From assembly GCF_012184425.1 (NCBI RefSeq), contig NZ_VTOW01000002.1:124001-188000 (forward strand): DNA of 64,000 bases. Reading direction: 5' to 3'. Each line of letters opens with the position of its first letter. The stretch's first letter is position 1. The notes under the pieces are model-generated. The model was not told the DNA's origin, did no database searches, and saw nothing but the letters and a program-made list of their open reading frames with translations. Source of the stretch: Candidatus Manganitrophus noduliformans (GTDB lineage Bacteria > Nitrospirota > Nitrospiria > SBBL01 > Manganitrophaceae). This document shows positions 1 to 9,020 of this stretch, piece by piece. The translations under genes were made by a program, and so were the position numbers.

Positions 1-28
1 GGGGACGACCTGCCTTACGATGACGCAT
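1..28 (-). CDS. rplQ: 50S ribosomal protein L17, N-terminal fragment
   Basis: Only the first nine codons lie in the window; the gene runs off the left edge. The minus strand reads ATG followed by codons for MRHRKAGRP, the characteristic start of L17. An AAGGA Shine-Dalgarno sits about 8 nt upstream. L17 binds 23S rRNA in the large subunit. Its place directly after rpoA is the usual end of the alpha operon, which supports the call despite the short fragment. Confidence 0.85.
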
Positions 29-60
29 TTCGCACTTCCTTTCCCAATCGTATTATTTTG

Positions 61-1050
61 TTATCCTTCTTTACCGACCTCGGCGGAATGCCCCTCCAGT
101 TTCATCCCAAGGGACAATCCCATCTCAGAGAGAATTTCCTTAATTTCGTTCAATGATTTTCTGCCGAAATTTTTCGTTTTCAGCATCTCCGATTCGGACC
201 GTTGAACCAAATCGGCGATGGTCCGGATATTGGCATTTTTTAGACAATTGGCGGCGCGGACGGAGAGTTCCAGCTCGTGCACGCTTCGGAGAAGATTCTT
301 GTTGAACTCCTTGACCTCATCCCGCTCTTGCTCGACCGGCTGCTCGAGCTCCTCAAAGTTGATGAAGATATTCAAATGGTCCTTCAAAATCTTTGCGGAA
401 AAACCGAGCACGTCGTCCGGCTTCACACTGCCGTCCGTCCAAATCTCCATGACCAGCTTGTCATAATCGGTCACGCGGCCGACGCGCGCGTTCTCGACGA
501 TGAAATTCACTTTGCGGATCGGCGAGAAAATAGCGTCAATCGGGATCACACCGATCGGCATCCCTTCCTCTTTGTTCCGCTCCGAAGGAACATAGCCTCG
601 GCCCACCTTGACGACCAATTCCATATCGAGATTCCCGTCTTTGTCCAATGTCGCGATATGAAGGTCGGGGGTCAGGATTTCAACGTCGGCGTCGTGGATA
701 ATATCCTTCGCCAAAACCTCGCCCGCCCCTTTTTTCTTAATATGGATCACCTTCGGTTTATCGGTATGGATCTTCAAACGGAGATTTTTGACATTCAAAA
801 TGATATCGGTGACATCCTCTTTCACCCCCGGAATCGTCGAGAACTCGTGCAGGACCCCCTCGATTTTAATCGACGTGACCGCGGCCCCTGCTATGGATGA
901 AAGGAGAACGCGCCGGAGGGAGTTTCCGATGGTGCTGCCGAATCCACGCTCGAACGGCTCGGCAAAGAATTTTCCATACGTTTTTGTGAGCGTTTCTTTT
1001 TCGACTTCAAGCTTCTTTGGTATCTGAAAATCTTTTGTTCTAATAATCAT
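61..1050 (-). CDS. rpoA: DNA-directed RNA polymerase subunit alpha
   Basis: Alpha subunit of RNA polymerase, 329 aa, the usual length. The N-terminal dimerisation domain (about 1-230) begins [13 protein letters not shown] and contains the [13 protein letters not shown] helix. A linker leads to the C-terminal domain with [11 protein letters not shown] and the helix-hairpin-helix stretch [14 protein letters not shown], which contacts UP-elements and activators. The frame is open 24 codons further upstream, but the ATG at 1050 is preceded by GGTGAGG at good spacing and matches the family start. It lies between rpsD and rplQ, the alpha-operon order. Confidence 0.97.
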   Translation of the reverse strand: MIIRTKDFQIPKKLEVEKETLTKTYGKFFAEPFERGFGSTIGNSLRRVLLSSIAGAAVTSIKIEGVLHEFSTIPGVKEDVTDIILNVKNLRLKIHTDKPKVIHIKKKGAGEVLAKDIIHDADVEILTPDLHIATLDKDGNLDMELVVKVGRGYVPSERNKEEGMPIGVIPIDAIFSPIRKVNFIVENARVGRVTDYDKLVMEIWTDGSVKPDDVLGFSAKILKDHLNIFINFEELEQPVEQERDEVKEFNKNLLRSVHELELSVRAANCLKNANIRTIADLVQRSESEMLKTKNFGRKSLNEIKEILSEMGLSLGMKLEGHSAEVGKEG

Positions 1051-1127
1051 AAGATCCTCACCCGTTTTGAGTGGGAGCGACCGGACGATCGAAGACATTG
1101 CTCCGATGCCCGAATAGCTCAATGTCT

Positions 1128-1754
1128 TTATCTGGAATAAAGCTCAACAACCAGCTGCTCGTTGACAGGAAGCGCGATCTCTTCCTTGCTCGGATGCGAC
1201 TTTACGGTCCCCTTCATCTGGTTCTGATCGAGCTCCAGCCAGGAAGGGACGCCGCGGGTTCCAATCCCCTCAAGCGCGGCCTGAATAGCGACAAGAGCGC
1301 GGCTCCCCTCTTTCACCTCGATCGCATCATTGAGACTGACCAGGAAAGAAGGAATATTGACCCCTTTTCCATTGACGATGAAATGATTCTGTCTGATCAG
1401 CATGCGGCCCTGCTTCCGTGAAGAAGCAAAACCAAGGCGGTAGACCACATTGTCGAGTCTCGATTCCAACAACCTGAGCAGGTTCTCTCCGGTGATTCCC
1501 TTCTTTCGTTCCGCTTTGAAGAAATATTGCCTGAACTGACGCTCCAGAAGGCCGTAAATCCGCTTCAGCTTCTGCTTCTCCCGCAACTGTGCGCTGTATT
1601 CGGAGGCGCGCGGCCGAGCCTGTCCATGCTGGCCCGGCGGATAACTTCGCCGATCGATCGCACACTTCTCGGAAAAACAACGGGTTCCTTTTAAAAACAA
1701 CTTGGTCCCTTCCCTTCGACAAAGCCGACATACTGGACCGACATATCTAGCCAA
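1128..1754 (-). CDS. rpsD: 30S ribosomal protein S4
   Basis: Primary 16S rRNA-binding protein, 208 aa, and in many bacteria the translational repressor of the alpha operon. The N-terminus has a Cys4 zinc site (C9, C12, C26, C31), so this is the zinc-binding (C+) form. The S4 RNA-binding domain follows, with the stretch [20 protein letters not shown]. The start codon is TTG (1752-1754), supported by an AGGAGG seven nt upstream and by the family N-terminus MARYVGP. A TAACGA-rich repeat lies between it and rpsK. Confidence 0.97.
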   Translation of the reverse strand: MARYVGPVCRLCRREGTKLFLKGTRCFSEKCAIDRRSYPPGQHGQARPRASEYSAQLREKQKLKRIYGLLERQFRQYFFKAERKKGITGENLLRLLESRLDNVVYRLGFASSRKQGRMLIRQNHFIVNGKGVNIPSFLVSLNDAIEVKEGSRALVAIQAALEGIGTRGVPSWLELDQNQMKGTVKSHPSKEEIALPVNEQLVVELYSR

Positions 1755-1770
1755 GCAAACACCTCCTGTT

Positions 1771-1834
1771 GTTCGTTACTCGTTCGTCGTTAATCGTTAT
1801 TCCGTGTCTTTACGTTTAACGATTCACGAATACG
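1771..1834. repeat. TAACGA-rich intergenic repeat, copy 1
   Basis: The rpsK-rpsD spacer is filled by short variants of TAACGA/TCGTTA around a longer block, GTCTTTACGTTTAACG on the plus strand (1806-1821). The same block with one change (GTCTTTACATTTAACG) recurs in the adk-secY spacer at 4551-4566, also flanked by TTATTCG/AATCGTTA units. This is direct sequence similarity between two non-coding spacers. Function is unknown; a degenerate dispersed repeat is the simplest reading. Confidence 0.6.
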
Positions 1835-1840
1835 GTATCC

Positions 1841-2227
1841 CTAAACTCTTCTTCTCTTGGGGGGACGGCAGCCGTTATGCGGGATCGGGGTCACATCCTT
1901 GATCAGGTTGATCTTCAACCCTGCGACCTGAAGCGCCCGAATGGCCGATTCGCGGCCAGAGCCGGGGCCCTTCACATAGACATCGACCTGCTTCATCCCG
2001 TTCTCCATCGCCTTCTTGGCCGCGATTTCAGCCGCCCTCTGCGCGGCGAACGGGGTGCTCTTCCGCGAGCCCTTAAACCCTTGGCTCCCGGCGCTCGACC
2101 AGACGATCACATTCCCCGCCATGTCGGTGATGGTCACAAGCGTATTATTGAATGAGGCCTGAATATGGGCCACCCCCGTCTGAACGTTCCGCTTTTCTTT
2201 TTTCTTCGCACCTTTTTTTGCAACCAT
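1841..2227 (-). CDS. rpsK: 30S ribosomal protein S11
   Basis: Small-subunit platform protein, 128 aa. Family sequence is clear throughout: [18 protein letters not shown] near the N-terminus, then [14 protein letters not shown], and the basic C-terminus ending RPPKRRRV. The N-terminal Lys-rich tail ([13 protein letters not shown]) is typical. It sits between rpsM and rpsD in alpha-operon order, 22 bp after rpsM. Confidence 0.97.
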   Translation of the reverse strand: MVAKKGAKKKEKRNVQTGVAHIQASFNNTLVTITDMAGNVIVWSSAGSQGFKGSRKSTPFAAQRAAEIAAKKAMENGMKQVDVYVKGPGSGRESAIRALQVAGLKINLIKDVTPIPHNGCRPPKRRRV

Positions 2228-2249
2228 TCACAACCCTTTCGCTGATGAA

Positions 2250-2630
2250 TTACTTCGTCTCTTTTCGCTTGGCGCCAACCGTCTGTTTCTTCCGGCCCTT
2301 TCGGGTTCTTGCGTTCGTCCGTGTCCGCTGACCGCGAACAGGCAGGCCCCGACGATGACGCAGCCCTCGGTAACAACCGATATCCATCAAACGCTTGATG
2401 CTCATCGAGACTTCGCGGCGAAGATCCCCTTCCACCCGGACGCCTCGCTCAATCGCCTCGCGAAGCCGGATGACCTCGTCTTCCTTGAGATCCTTCACAC
2501 GGATGTCCGGACTGACGTTCGTCTCTTTTAAAATCTTTTGAGAGATGGACCGTCCGATTCCGTAGATATACGTCAGACCGATCTCGATCCTTTTATCCCT
2601 CGGCAAATCAACGCCTGCGATTCTAGCCAT
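2250..2630 (-). CDS. rpsM: 30S ribosomal protein S13
   Basis: Head protein of the small subunit contacting the P-site tRNA and bridge B1, 126 aa. It starts [14 protein letters not shown]. It contains the helix-two-turn-helix segment with YIYGIGRS and ends in the basic tail [17 protein letters not shown] that reaches the tRNA. The neighbouring order rpmJ-rpsM-rpsK-rpsD is standard. Confidence 0.97.
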   Translation of the reverse strand: MARIAGVDLPRDKRIEIGLTYIYGIGRSISQKILKETNVSPDIRVKDLKEDEVIRLREAIERGVRVEGDLRREVSMSIKRLMDIGCYRGLRHRRGLPVRGQRTRTNARTRKGRKKQTVGAKRKETK

Positions 2631-2651
2631 GAAATCTCCTCGTCATTTAAA

Positions 2652-2765
2652 CTAGCCTTGCCGTTGCTTGTGGCGGGGGTTCTCGCAGATCACGCGGATC
2701 ACCCCTTTTCTCTTGATAATTTTACACTTGGCGCAGATCGCCTTGACCGATGACCGAACTTTCAT
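2652..2765 (-). CDS. rpmJ: 50S ribosomal protein L36
   Basis: A 37-residue protein read from the minus strand between infA and rpsM: starts [15 protein letters not shown], ends NPRHKQRQG. The zinc ligands C11, C14, C27 and H32 are all present, so it is the zinc-binding form. AAGGAG lies 5 nt before the ATG. Length and position match bacterial L36 exactly. Confidence 0.95.
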   Translation of the reverse strand: MKVRSSVKAICAKCKIIKRKGVIRVICENPRHKQRQG

Positions 2766-2774
2766 CTAAACTCC

Positions 2775-2996
2775 TTATTTGCTAAAGCGGTACGTGATCC
2801 GCCCACGGGTCAGATCGTATGGAGAGAGCTCCAGCGTGACCTTGTCTCCCGGGAGGATCTTGATGTAATGCATCCTCATCTTTCCGGAAATATGAGCAAG
2901 AACGCGATGGCCGTTTTCAAGCTCCACCCTAAACATGGCGTTCGGCAATGTCTCCACGATGGTCCCTTGCACTTCAATGACATCCTCTTTCGCCAT
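2775..2996 (-). CDS. infA: Translation initiation factor IF-1
   Basis: IF-1, 73 aa, a single OB-fold that occupies the ribosomal A site during initiation. [21 protein letters not shown] is the family N-terminus and the OB-fold continues to the ending GRITYRFSK. The frame extends upstream to a TTG, but the ATG at 2996 gives the family length. The upstream GGGA is only a modest ribosome-binding site. It lies between map and rpmJ, standard at the end of the spc operon. Confidence 0.95.
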   Translation of the reverse strand: MAKEDVIEVQGTIVETLPNAMFRVELENGHRVLAHISGKMRMHYIKILPGDKVTLELSPYDLTRGRITYRFSK

Positions 2997-3059
2997 ATTA
3001 TTTTTTCCCAATCTATCGATCTCTGAAATGCATCAAACGCTTTGCGAGGCATCCCCCCG

Positions 3060-3809
3060 TTACAATTTGCTTAGGATGACCGGCCCCTCTTTCGTCACCG
3101 CGATCGTATGCTCAAAGTGAGCGGAAAGGCTCCCGTCCGCCGTCACCGCCGTCCAGCGGTCGTCCAAAACCCGAACGGCGGCCTTCCCCATATTGACCAT
3201 CGGCTCGATCGCCAAAACCATTCCTTCTCTCAGCCGCGGCCCTCGACCGGGGGGGCCGAAATTAGGGATTTGAGGCTCCTCATGCAAAGCGCGTCCAATT
3301 CCATGACCGACAAAATCGGTGACGACCGAAAAACCGGCTTGCTCCACATGCGATTGAACCGCGTGGGAAATATCCGACAACCGGCTCCCCTCACGCGCCT
3401 GCGCGATGCCTGCGCGGAGAGATTCTTCGGTGACCTGAATCAGCCGCTTTGCTTCCGGCTTCACCTCTCCGACGGCAACTGTGACCGCAGAATCCCCATA
3501 AAAACCCTCGTAAATCGCGCCGAGATCGAGGCCGACAATGTCCCCTTCTTTAATGACCTTATCGGGAGAGGGGATTCCATGTACCACTTCCTCGTTGACG
3601 GAGATACAAAGGGTCGCCGGATAGTTGCGGTAACCTTTGAAAGCCGGCGTCCCTCCCCGCTCTCGAATCTGTCTTTCGACGAAGAGGTCGAGTTCTTTAG
3701 TCGTCATCCCCGGCTTCAGATACGCTCTTACTGCCTCAAGCGACTCTGCGACGATCCGGCTCGCTTTTGCGATCTTGGCGACCTCTTCTTTAGACTTTAA
3801 AATAATCAT
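3060..3809 (-). CDS. map: Methionine aminopeptidase, type I
   Basis: Removes the initiator methionine from nascent proteins; 249 aa, cytosolic dinuclear metal enzyme. All five metal ligands of the pita-bread fold are visible: D95, D106, H169, E202 and E233. The catalytic H78 (EEVVHGIPS) and H176 are also present. There is no N-terminal zinc-finger extension, so it is the short bacterial class. It follows adk by 37 bp and precedes infA, the common secY-adk-map-infA order. Confidence 0.96.
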   Translation of the reverse strand: MIILKSKEEVAKIAKASRIVAESLEAVRAYLKPGMTTKELDLFVERQIRERGGTPAFKGYRNYPATLCISVNEEVVHGIPSPDKVIKEGDIVGLDLGAIYEGFYGDSAVTVAVGEVKPEAKRLIQVTEESLRAGIAQAREGSRLSDISHAVQSHVEQAGFSVVTDFVGHGIGRALHEEPQIPNFGPPGRGPRLREGMVLAIEPMVNMGKAAVRVLDDRWTAVTADGSLSAHFEHTIAVTKEGPVILSKL

Positions 3810-3846
3810 TTTCTTCCCTTTGGGTCAACCGGATTGCTTTGGCCCA

Positions 3847-4500
3847 TCAGGATGACTTCTTCCCAAGAACCGCCTCTTTGACCCGACCGGTGACGTCGTC
3901 CACGCCGGCGTCGGCGTCGATCTGCGACAAGAGGCCCTGCTCTCGATAGTGTTGAATCAGCGGCGACGTCTCATTTCGATAAACGACAAGACGCGCTTTG
4001 ACTGTTTCAGGACGATCATCCTTCCTTTGAACCAAAGCGGTTCCACAACTGCAGATCCCCTCCTGAGGGGGGGGATTAAAAGAGGTATGATAAACCTTCT
4101 GGCAAGCGGGACAGCTTCGTCTTCCGGCAATCCGCTTGACCAACTCCTCTTCATTCAAATCAAAATAGAGGACCCGATCGATCCCCTGGCGGTTCTCTTT
4201 TAAAATCTTCGACAGCGCCTCGGCTTGCTTGATCGTCCTTGGAAAACCATCCAGGATATATCCGGCCGACGTATCCGGCTCCTTCAACCGCTCCGCAACC
4301 AGGTTGATAATCACATCATCCGGGACCAGCTTGCCGGCATCGATATAGGATTTGGCTTCCATGCCGACCGGTGTTTTCTTGGCCATCGCCGTTCTGAGCA
4401 TATCGCCCGTGGCGATGTGAGGGATTCGATACTCTTTCGATAATTTCTCCGCTTGCGTCCCTTTTCCAACCCCGGGAGGACCGAGGAAGATCAACCGCAT
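3847..4500 (-). CDS. adk: Adenylate kinase (Cys-containing LID)
   Basis: Catalyses ATP + AMP = 2 ADP; 217 aa. The P-loop GPPGVGKGTQ is at residues 7-16 and the AMP-binding segment includes DGFPRT at 84-89. The long-form LID carries cysteines C130, C133, C150 and C152, the zinc-structured type. The second pair is CxC rather than the usual CxxC, a small departure that could weaken metal binding. It starts 92 bp downstream of secY, with a TAACGA-rich repeat in the gap. Confidence 0.96.
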   Translation of the reverse strand: MRLIFLGPPGVGKGTQAEKLSKEYRIPHIATGDMLRTAMAKKTPVGMEAKSYIDAGKLVPDDVIINLVAERLKEPDTSAGYILDGFPRTIKQAEALSKILKENRQGIDRVLYFDLNEEELVKRIAGRRSCPACQKVYHTSFNPPPQEGICSCGTALVQRKDDRPETVKARLVVYRNETSPLIQHYREQGLLSQIDADAGVDDVTGRVKEAVLGKKSS

Positions 4501-4517
4501 TGTTCTATCCCTCTATG

Positions 4518-4589
4518 ATCGTTATTCGCGAATCGTTATTCGTCAATCGGGTCTTTACATTTAACGGTTAACGGGCAGTGTTTAACGAT
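4518..4589. repeat. TAACGA-rich intergenic repeat, copy 2
   Basis: The secY-adk spacer consists of repeated TTATTCG/AATCGTTA-like units and the block GTCTTTACATTTAACG (4551-4566, plus strand). It is nearly identical to the block in the rpsK-rpsD spacer. GTTAAC is palindromic and several TCGTTA units face each other, so weak hairpins are possible. Same family as the element at 1771-1834. Confidence 0.6.
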
Positions 4590-4592
4590 CCC

Positions 4593-5906
4593 CTAGAACC
4601 CTCGCCCTTTCAGCTTTCCCTTCTTCATAAAGCCTTCGTAGTTTCGGGTCAACATATGGGTCTCGATCTGCTGCGCCGTATCGAGACCGACCCCGATCAC
4701 AATCAGAAGGGAAGTTCCCCCGAAGGCGAAGGGAACGTTGAATCGATAGATCAAGATTTCCGGAATAATCGCCACCATCGCCAGGTAGATCGCCCCGGCA
4801 AAGGTAATTCGGGTCAAGACGCGGTAGATGTAATCGGAGGTCCGCTGCCCAGGCCGGATCCCCGGGATGAAGCCGCCGTACTTTTTCATATTGTCGGCCA
4901 TATCGACCGGATTGAGCACGACCGCCGTATAAAAGAAGGCAAAGAAGATAATCAGCATCGCGTAGAGCGCGGTGTGAAAAACCGTTCCCGGCGTCAAATT
5001 CCTCCCGATCGCCTGCACCCAGGGAACGGTAATGAACCCTGCAATGGTGGCGGGAAAGGCGATGATCGAAGAGGCGAAGATCGGCGGAATCACCCCTGCC
5101 GTGTTGATCTTCAACGGAATATGGGTGCTCTGCCCGCCGTACACTCTCCGGCCGACGACCCGCTTGGCGTATTGGACCGGAATCTTCCGCCGGCCGCTCT
5201 CCAGAAAGACGATCGCGACGACGACGCCGACCATCAAGATCGCCAGAAAGAGAAGGAGGAAAAAATTGATCTGCCCCGCCTGAAAGAGCTGATAAGTGTT
5301 GACCACGGCGGCCGGCATCCCGGTGACGATCCCGGCGAAGATGATTAATGAAATGCCGTTCCCGATTCCACGCTCCGTAATCTGCTCTCCAAGCCACATG
5401 AGGAAAGCGGTCCCGGCCGTGATGGTGATCATCGTCATTAATCGGAATGCCCAGCCGGGGTTCTGGACGAAGGCCCCCCCTTCCATTCCTTCAAGGCCGA
5501 TCGCAATCCCGAGCGCCTGGACGATGCCGATCCCGATGGTGCCGATTCGGGTGTACTGGATGATCTTCTTTCGCCCGCGCTCTCCCTCTTTGGCCAGTTT
5601 GGAGAGGGTGGGGATCACCACCGTCAACAGCTGAAGGATGATCGAGGCCGAAATATACGGCATGATCCCCAACGCGAAAATGGTCAACCTCGAGAGCCCG
5701 CCCCCCGAAAAGATATCGAGGAAGCCCATCAAAGCGCCCCCTCGTTCGGTCAGAAACTTGGCGAGCGCCTCATTGTTGATCCCGGGGGTCGGGACGTGAG
5801 ATCCGATCCGGTAAACAACCAGCATCAGCGCGGTAAAGATAATTCGCTGCCGGAGCTCGGCGATCTTAAAAATATTTTGAACGCTGGTAATAAATCTGTC
5901 GAACAA
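4593..5906 (-). CDS. secY: Protein translocase channel subunit SecY
   Basis: Central pore of the Sec translocase, 437 aa with ten predicted transmembrane helices. The N-terminus FDRFITSVQNIFKIAELRQRI and TM1 with VYRIGSHVPTPGIN are typical. Conserved cytoplasmic loops include GERGRKKIIQYTR and the SecA/ribosome-contacting KKYGGFIPGIRPGQRT. It follows rplO by 11 bp. SecE is encoded separately at 31,904-32,098. Confidence 0.97.
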   Translation of the reverse strand: MFDRFITSVQNIFKIAELRQRIIFTALMLVVYRIGSHVPTPGINNEALAKFLTERGGALMGFLDIFSGGGLSRLTIFALGIMPYISASIILQLLTVVIPTLSKLAKEGERGRKKIIQYTRIGTIGIGIVQALGIAIGLEGMEGGAFVQNPGWAFRLMTMITITAGTAFLMWLGEQITERGIGNGISLIIFAGIVTGMPAAVVNTYQLFQAGQINFFLLLFLAILMVGVVVAIVFLESGRRKIPVQYAKRVVGRRVYGGQSTHIPLKINTAGVIPPIFASSIIAFPATIAGFITVPWVQAIGRNLTPGTVFHTALYAMLIIFFAFFYTAVVLNPVDMADNMKKYGGFIPGIRPGQRTSDYIYRVLTRITFAGAIYLAMVAIIPEILIYRFNVPFAFGGTSLLIVIGVGLDTAQQIETHMLTRNYEGFMKKGKLKGRGF

Positions 5907-5917
5907 CCCACTCTCTC

Positions 5918-6361
5918 CTATGAGAGGACCTCGGCTCGCCCGCCGGCCGCCTGAATTTTCTTGAGGGCCTCTTCGCTGAACTTATGGGCGGCAATCACCA
6001 ACGGCTTCGTCAGCGCCCCTTCCCCTAACACTTTTACGCTCTCCGTGGCCTTTTTGATGATGCCGGCTTGATGGAGAAATTCGGGGTTGATCACCGTTTC
6101 GGCCGGGAACTGATCGAGTCGATTCAGGTTGACGACCGCGTATTCTTTCTTAAAGATATTCTTAAAACCGCGCTTTGGGACGCGGCGAATCAACGGCTGC
6201 TGTCCTCCCTCAAAACCGGGCGCTTTCGTTCCGCCTGAACGCGCCGCCTGGCCTTTATGACCCTTGGTGGCCGTCTTTCCATGTCCCGAACCCGGTCCCC
6301 GTCCGATCCTTTTTTCTTTTTTCTTGGCCCCGGGAGTGGGCGCTAAATCCGATATTTTCAC
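5918..6361 (-). CDS. rplO: 50S ribosomal protein L15
   Basis: Large-subunit assembly protein, 147 aa. The basic, glycine-rich N-terminal arm (KRIGRGPGSGHGKTATKGHK) is diagnostic and is followed by the globular C-terminal domain. Its ATG overlaps the rpmD stop by 4 nt (ATGA), so the two are probably translationally coupled. Confidence 0.97.
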   Translation of the reverse strand: MKISDLAPTPGAKKKEKRIGRGPGSGHGKTATKGHKGQAARSGGTKAPGFEGGQQPLIRRVPKRGFKNIFKKEYAVVNLNRLDQFPAETVINPEFLHQAGIIKKATESVKVLGEGALTKPLVIAAHKFSEEALKKIQAAGGRAEVLS

Positions 6362-6570
6362 GAGATTTCCTTGACCTCCAGCAGATGCGAAATTTTATGA
6401 ATCATCCCGCGCGTTTGAGGCGTATCCTGGCGGATCACCGTTTGATTCATTTTACGGAGGCCGAGTCCGGCAACCACTTTCTTATGTTTTCCAGGCCGCC
6501 CGATATAGCTCCGCACCAGGGTAATCGATAACTGTTTTGTCGCCGCTTTCGAAGCTTCTTTCTTCGCCAT
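6358..6570 (-). CDS. rpmD: 50S ribosomal protein L30
   Basis: L30, 70 aa, about ten residues longer than the ~60-residue norm because of an N-terminal Lys/Ala stretch (MAKKEASKAATKQ). The core LSITLVRSYIGRPGKHKKVV and RGMIHKISHLLEV is typical. It lies 1 bp after rpsE and overlaps rplO by 4 nt. Confidence 0.95.
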   Translation of the reverse strand: MAKKEASKAATKQLSITLVRSYIGRPGKHKKVVAGLGLRKMNQTVIRQDTPQTRGMIHKISHLLEVKEIS

Positions 6571-6571
6571 T

Positions 6572-7072
6572 CTATCTCTCCGACAGCGCGAGGGCCGTCT
6601 GCCTCCGCCTGACCATCTCTCCGGGATCTCTCAATTTCGAGAAACCTTCCAGCGTCGCCTTGACCACGTTGAGCGGGTTTCCGCTCCCGAGCGACTTGCA
6701 GAGGATATTCGAAATTCCGACCATCTCCATCACGGCCCGGACCGGCCCCCCCGCGATGATTCCGGTTCCATCCGCCGCCGGCTTGAGCAGAACATTCTCG
6801 GCCCCGTAGTGCCCGGTGATTTCAAAAGGAATCGTCGACTCTTTCAAGGGAACGCGGACCAGATTCTTCTTTCCGTTCTCAATCGCTTTTCGAATCGCTT
6901 CAGGAACCTCCGCCGCTTTTCCTTTGCCGACCCCGACATGCCCCTGGCCGTCTCCCACCACCACCACGGCGGAAAAGGAGAAGCGCTTGCCCCCCTTCAC
7001 CACCTTCGCCACTCGGTTGATGAATACGACCTTATCTTTTAACGTCAGTTCGTCTGCATTAATTTTTGCCAA
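6572..7072 (-). CDS. rpsE: 30S ribosomal protein S5
   Basis: S5, 166 aa, involved in decoding accuracy and mRNA helicase activity at the entry channel. The N-terminal double-stranded-RNA-binding-like domain contains [20 protein letters not shown] and [19 protein letters not shown]. The C-terminal domain includes [19 protein letters not shown]. Order rplR-rpsE-rpmD is standard. Confidence 0.97.
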   Translation of the reverse strand: MAKINADELTLKDKVVFINRVAKVVKGGKRFSFSAVVVVGDGQGHVGVGKGKAAEVPEAIRKAIENGKKNLVRVPLKESTIPFEITGHYGAENVLLKPAADGTGIIAGGPVRAVMEMVGISNILCKSLGSGNPLNVVKATLEGFSKLRDPGEMVRRRQTALALSER

Positions 7073-7124
7073 GTACCGCCTCCTAAAAACCCGTCTTCAT
7101 CAAACAGAAGGGTTGCCGTCGTGC

Positions 7125-7502
7125 TTAAAATACAAGTCCGCCTTCTCTGGCCGCGTCTGCAAGCGCCTTCACTCTCCCGTGATAGATATACCCCCCCCGA
7201 TCAAAGACGACCTTGCTGATATTTTTCTCCTTCGCCAGGGCGGCCAGCTTTGCGCCGACCATTTTCGCCGCCTCGATATTCCCCCCGGACTCTTTTCCCT
7301 TTTTCCCTTTGGCCGCTTTCGTAAGGGAAGAAGCCGCCGCCAAGGTCTTTCCGGAGAGGTCATCAATAATCTGAGCATAAATGTGGTCCAGGCTCCGATA
7401 AACGGAGAGTCGCGGCCGCTCGGGTGTTCCCATGATTTTGTTTCGTACCCGTTCGTGCCTTCTCGTTCTTGCCAGAACCTTTTCTTTCGCCGATACCGCC
7501 AT
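7125..7502 (-). CDS. rplR: 50S ribosomal protein L18
   Basis: 5S rRNA-binding protein of the central protuberance, 125 aa. Family features are [20 protein letters not shown] and the C-terminal [17 protein letters not shown]. Two adjacent starts are possible, GTG at 7505 and ATG at 7502. The ATG is preferred, with GGGG at better spacing. A Lys/Gly-rich segment ([13 protein letters not shown]) makes it slightly longer than usual. Confidence 0.96.
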   Translation of the reverse strand: MAVSAKEKVLARTRRHERVRNKIMGTPERPRLSVYRSLDHIYAQIIDDLSGKTLAAASSLTKAAKGKKGKESGGNIEAAKMVGAKLAALAKEKNISKVVFDRGGYIYHGRVKALADAAREGGLVF

Positions 7503-7522
7503 CACAAACCCCGTTTTACGCG

Positions 7523-8059
7523 TTATTTTCCAGTCTTTCCTTCTTTACGGATGATCCGCTCGTCTCTGTACTTGATCCCTTTCCCTTTATAGGGCTCGGG
7601 CTCTCTTAATGCGCGGACATTCGCCGCCACCTGTCCGACCAAATATCGGTCGATTCCTTTGATCGTGACGGTCGTCTGCTTTTCAACCGTTGCATCAATC
7701 CCTTTGGGAAGCTCGAAATTGATCGGATGGGAGTATCCCAAATTTAAAACCAACATTCTCCCCTGCACCGCGGCGCGGAAACCGACTCCGTTGATCTCGA
7801 GGATTTTTTCAAATCCCTGTGTCACGCCGACAATCATGTTCTGGATCTCGTTTCGGGTCAGGCCGTGAAGCGATCGCGAAAAACGATCATCCGAAGCGCG
7901 AGAGACAGTGACCTCGGCTCCCTGAACATCCACCTTGATCTCGGGCCGAAGCGGCTTTTGATTTTCTCCCTTCGGGCCCTTGACGTGGACGTTGTCCGGA
8001 TTCACCTTGATGTTGACCCCATTGGGAATGGTAATTTTTTTTAAACCGACTCGCGACAT
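7523..8059 (-). CDS. rplF: 50S ribosomal protein L6
   Basis: L6, 178 aa, with two repeated domains binding 23S rRNA near the sarcin-ricin loop. [19 protein letters not shown] starts the protein. The C-terminal signature [28 protein letters not shown] is clear. The start lies about 20 nt after the hairpin repeat at 8,079-8,172, whose 3' flank supplies the AAGG/GAG ribosome-binding sequence. Confidence 0.97.
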   Translation of the reverse strand: MSRVGLKKITIPNGVNIKVNPDNVHVKGPKGENQKPLRPEIKVDVQGAEVTVSRASDDRFSRSLHGLTRNEIQNMIVGVTQGFEKILEINGVGFRAAVQGRMLVLNLGYSHPINFELPKGIDATVEKQTTVTIKGIDRYLVGQVAANVRALREPEPYKGKGIKYRDERIIRKEGKTGK

Positions 8060-8078
8060 AATCTCAACCTTTTATCTT

Positions 8079-8172
8079 ATGTGGGGACCCGTGCGGCGGA
8101 TCGAAGAGAGGTCCTCCGATGCTCCCACACCCCGCGGCTCGGACAGGCAAAGCCCGCTCCTCGCCTTGATTT
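8079..8172 (-). repeat. Ribosomal-spacer hairpin repeat, copy A (before rplF)
   Basis: Fills the rpsH-rplF spacer. In the transcribed (minus) sense it has an outer arm GTGGGAGC, the common core GCATCGGAGGACC, a short pyrimidine loop, GATCCGCCGCACGGG and the closing arm TCCCCAC. A second small stem (GGC-ttt-GCC) lies at the upstream end. The same architecture recurs in five other spacers of this block. The core ends about 20 nt before the rplF start codon. Confidence 0.75.
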
Positions 8173-8184
8173 ATTCTCAGCTCG

Positions 8185-8577
8185 TTACCAGATGTAACAG
8201 AGGACCTCTCCGCCGACCTTCGCTTCACGCGATTTCTGATCGGTCATCAGCCCCTTCGAGGTGGAGAGGATTGCGACACCGATCCCCCCCTTCACCGAGG
8301 GAATCTGATCCTTTCCGACATACACCCGCCGGCCGGGCTTGCTGACGCGCTGCAGGTCGCTGATCACCGGCTCGTCGTTCTCGACATATTTAAGATAAAC
8401 CCTCAAATTCTTCTTCACCGATTCGCCGACCACACGATAATTTCGGATGAACCCCTCTTCTTTCAAGATCCGAGCAAGCTCCACCTTGAGCTTCGAAAGG
8501 GGAATATCGACCACCTCGTGTTTCCGCATTTTGGCATTTCTGATTCTGGTCAGCATATCTGAAATAGGATCTGTCAT
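8185..8577 (-). CDS. rpsH: 30S ribosomal protein S8
   Basis: S8, 130 aa, binds 16S helix 21 and in many bacteria represses the spc operon. It begins [15 protein letters not shown], the family start, and ends with the conserved GGEVLCYIW. The frame is open four codons further to a TTG, but the ATG at 8577 with GGAG upstream is preferred. A hairpin repeat follows the stop. Confidence 0.97.
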   Translation of the reverse strand: MTDPISDMLTRIRNAKMRKHEVVDIPLSKLKVELARILKEEGFIRNYRVVGESVKKNLRVYLKYVENDEPVISDLQRVSKPGRRVYVGKDQIPSVKGGIGVAILSTSKGLMTDQKSREAKVGGEVLCYIW

Positions 8578-8649
8578 TCTCGACTCCAATTACTTCCACG
8601 ATCGGCGTTTCCTGTCATCGATCTACGATGACGTTAAGGACAGTCCGAC

Positions 8650-8835
8650 CTACCAACTCGATTTGATCACCCCGGGAATCTCTCCCTTTAAGCTCAACAG
8701 GCGAAAACAGATCCGGCACATGTTGAATTTTCGAATATAACCGCGCACCCGACCGCAAGTGGCGCAGCGATGGTATTTTCTCACCTGAAACTTGGGCGTC
8801 CTTTGGGCTTTTGCAATTAAAGATTTCTTTGCCAA
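8650..8835 (-). CDS. rpsN: 30S ribosomal protein S14, zinc-binding type
   Basis: Short S14 (61 aa, type Z) of the small-subunit head. The zinc ribbon ligands C24, C27, C40 and C43 are present ([20 protein letters not shown]), and the protein ends [12 protein letters not shown]. It is preceded 17 nt upstream by hairpin repeat copy B. Confidence 0.97.
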   Translation of the reverse strand: MAKKSLIAKAQRTPKFQVRKYHRCATCGRVRGYIRKFNMCRICFRLLSLKGEIPGVIKSSW

Positions 8836-8851
8836 TTTCTACCTCTATTTT

Positions 8852-9012
8852 ATGTGGGGGCCCGTCCGGCAGACCCAAAGAGAGGGTCCTCCGATGCCCC
8901 CACGCCCCGACTGGTCACCGGCAAAGCCGGATGCCCAGCCCTCTCATTTTTCGGGGTCCCCAAAAAGCCTGCTTCGTCGCGCATCGCGTTGGCGATGCCA
9001 TCCGCTCGCTTT
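8852..9012 (-). repeat. Ribosomal-spacer hairpin repeat, copy B (before rpsN)
   Basis: The longest copy. A perfect 8-bp outer stem pairs GTGGGGGC (8854-8861) with GCCCCCAC (8896-8903). The inner arm GGAGGACCC pairs with GGGTCTGCC across a TCTCTTT loop in the transcribed sense. A second hairpin CCGGC-AAA-GCCGG lies around 8,918-8,930, followed by about 80 bp of further GC-rich sequence. It fills the rplE-rpsN spacer. Confidence 0.75.
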
Positions 9013-9020
9013 AACCCTAC

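Noticed and set aside
277..900. Rightward frame of 207 codons opposite rpoA
   Set aside because: Antisense shadow of rpoA; no family resemblance.
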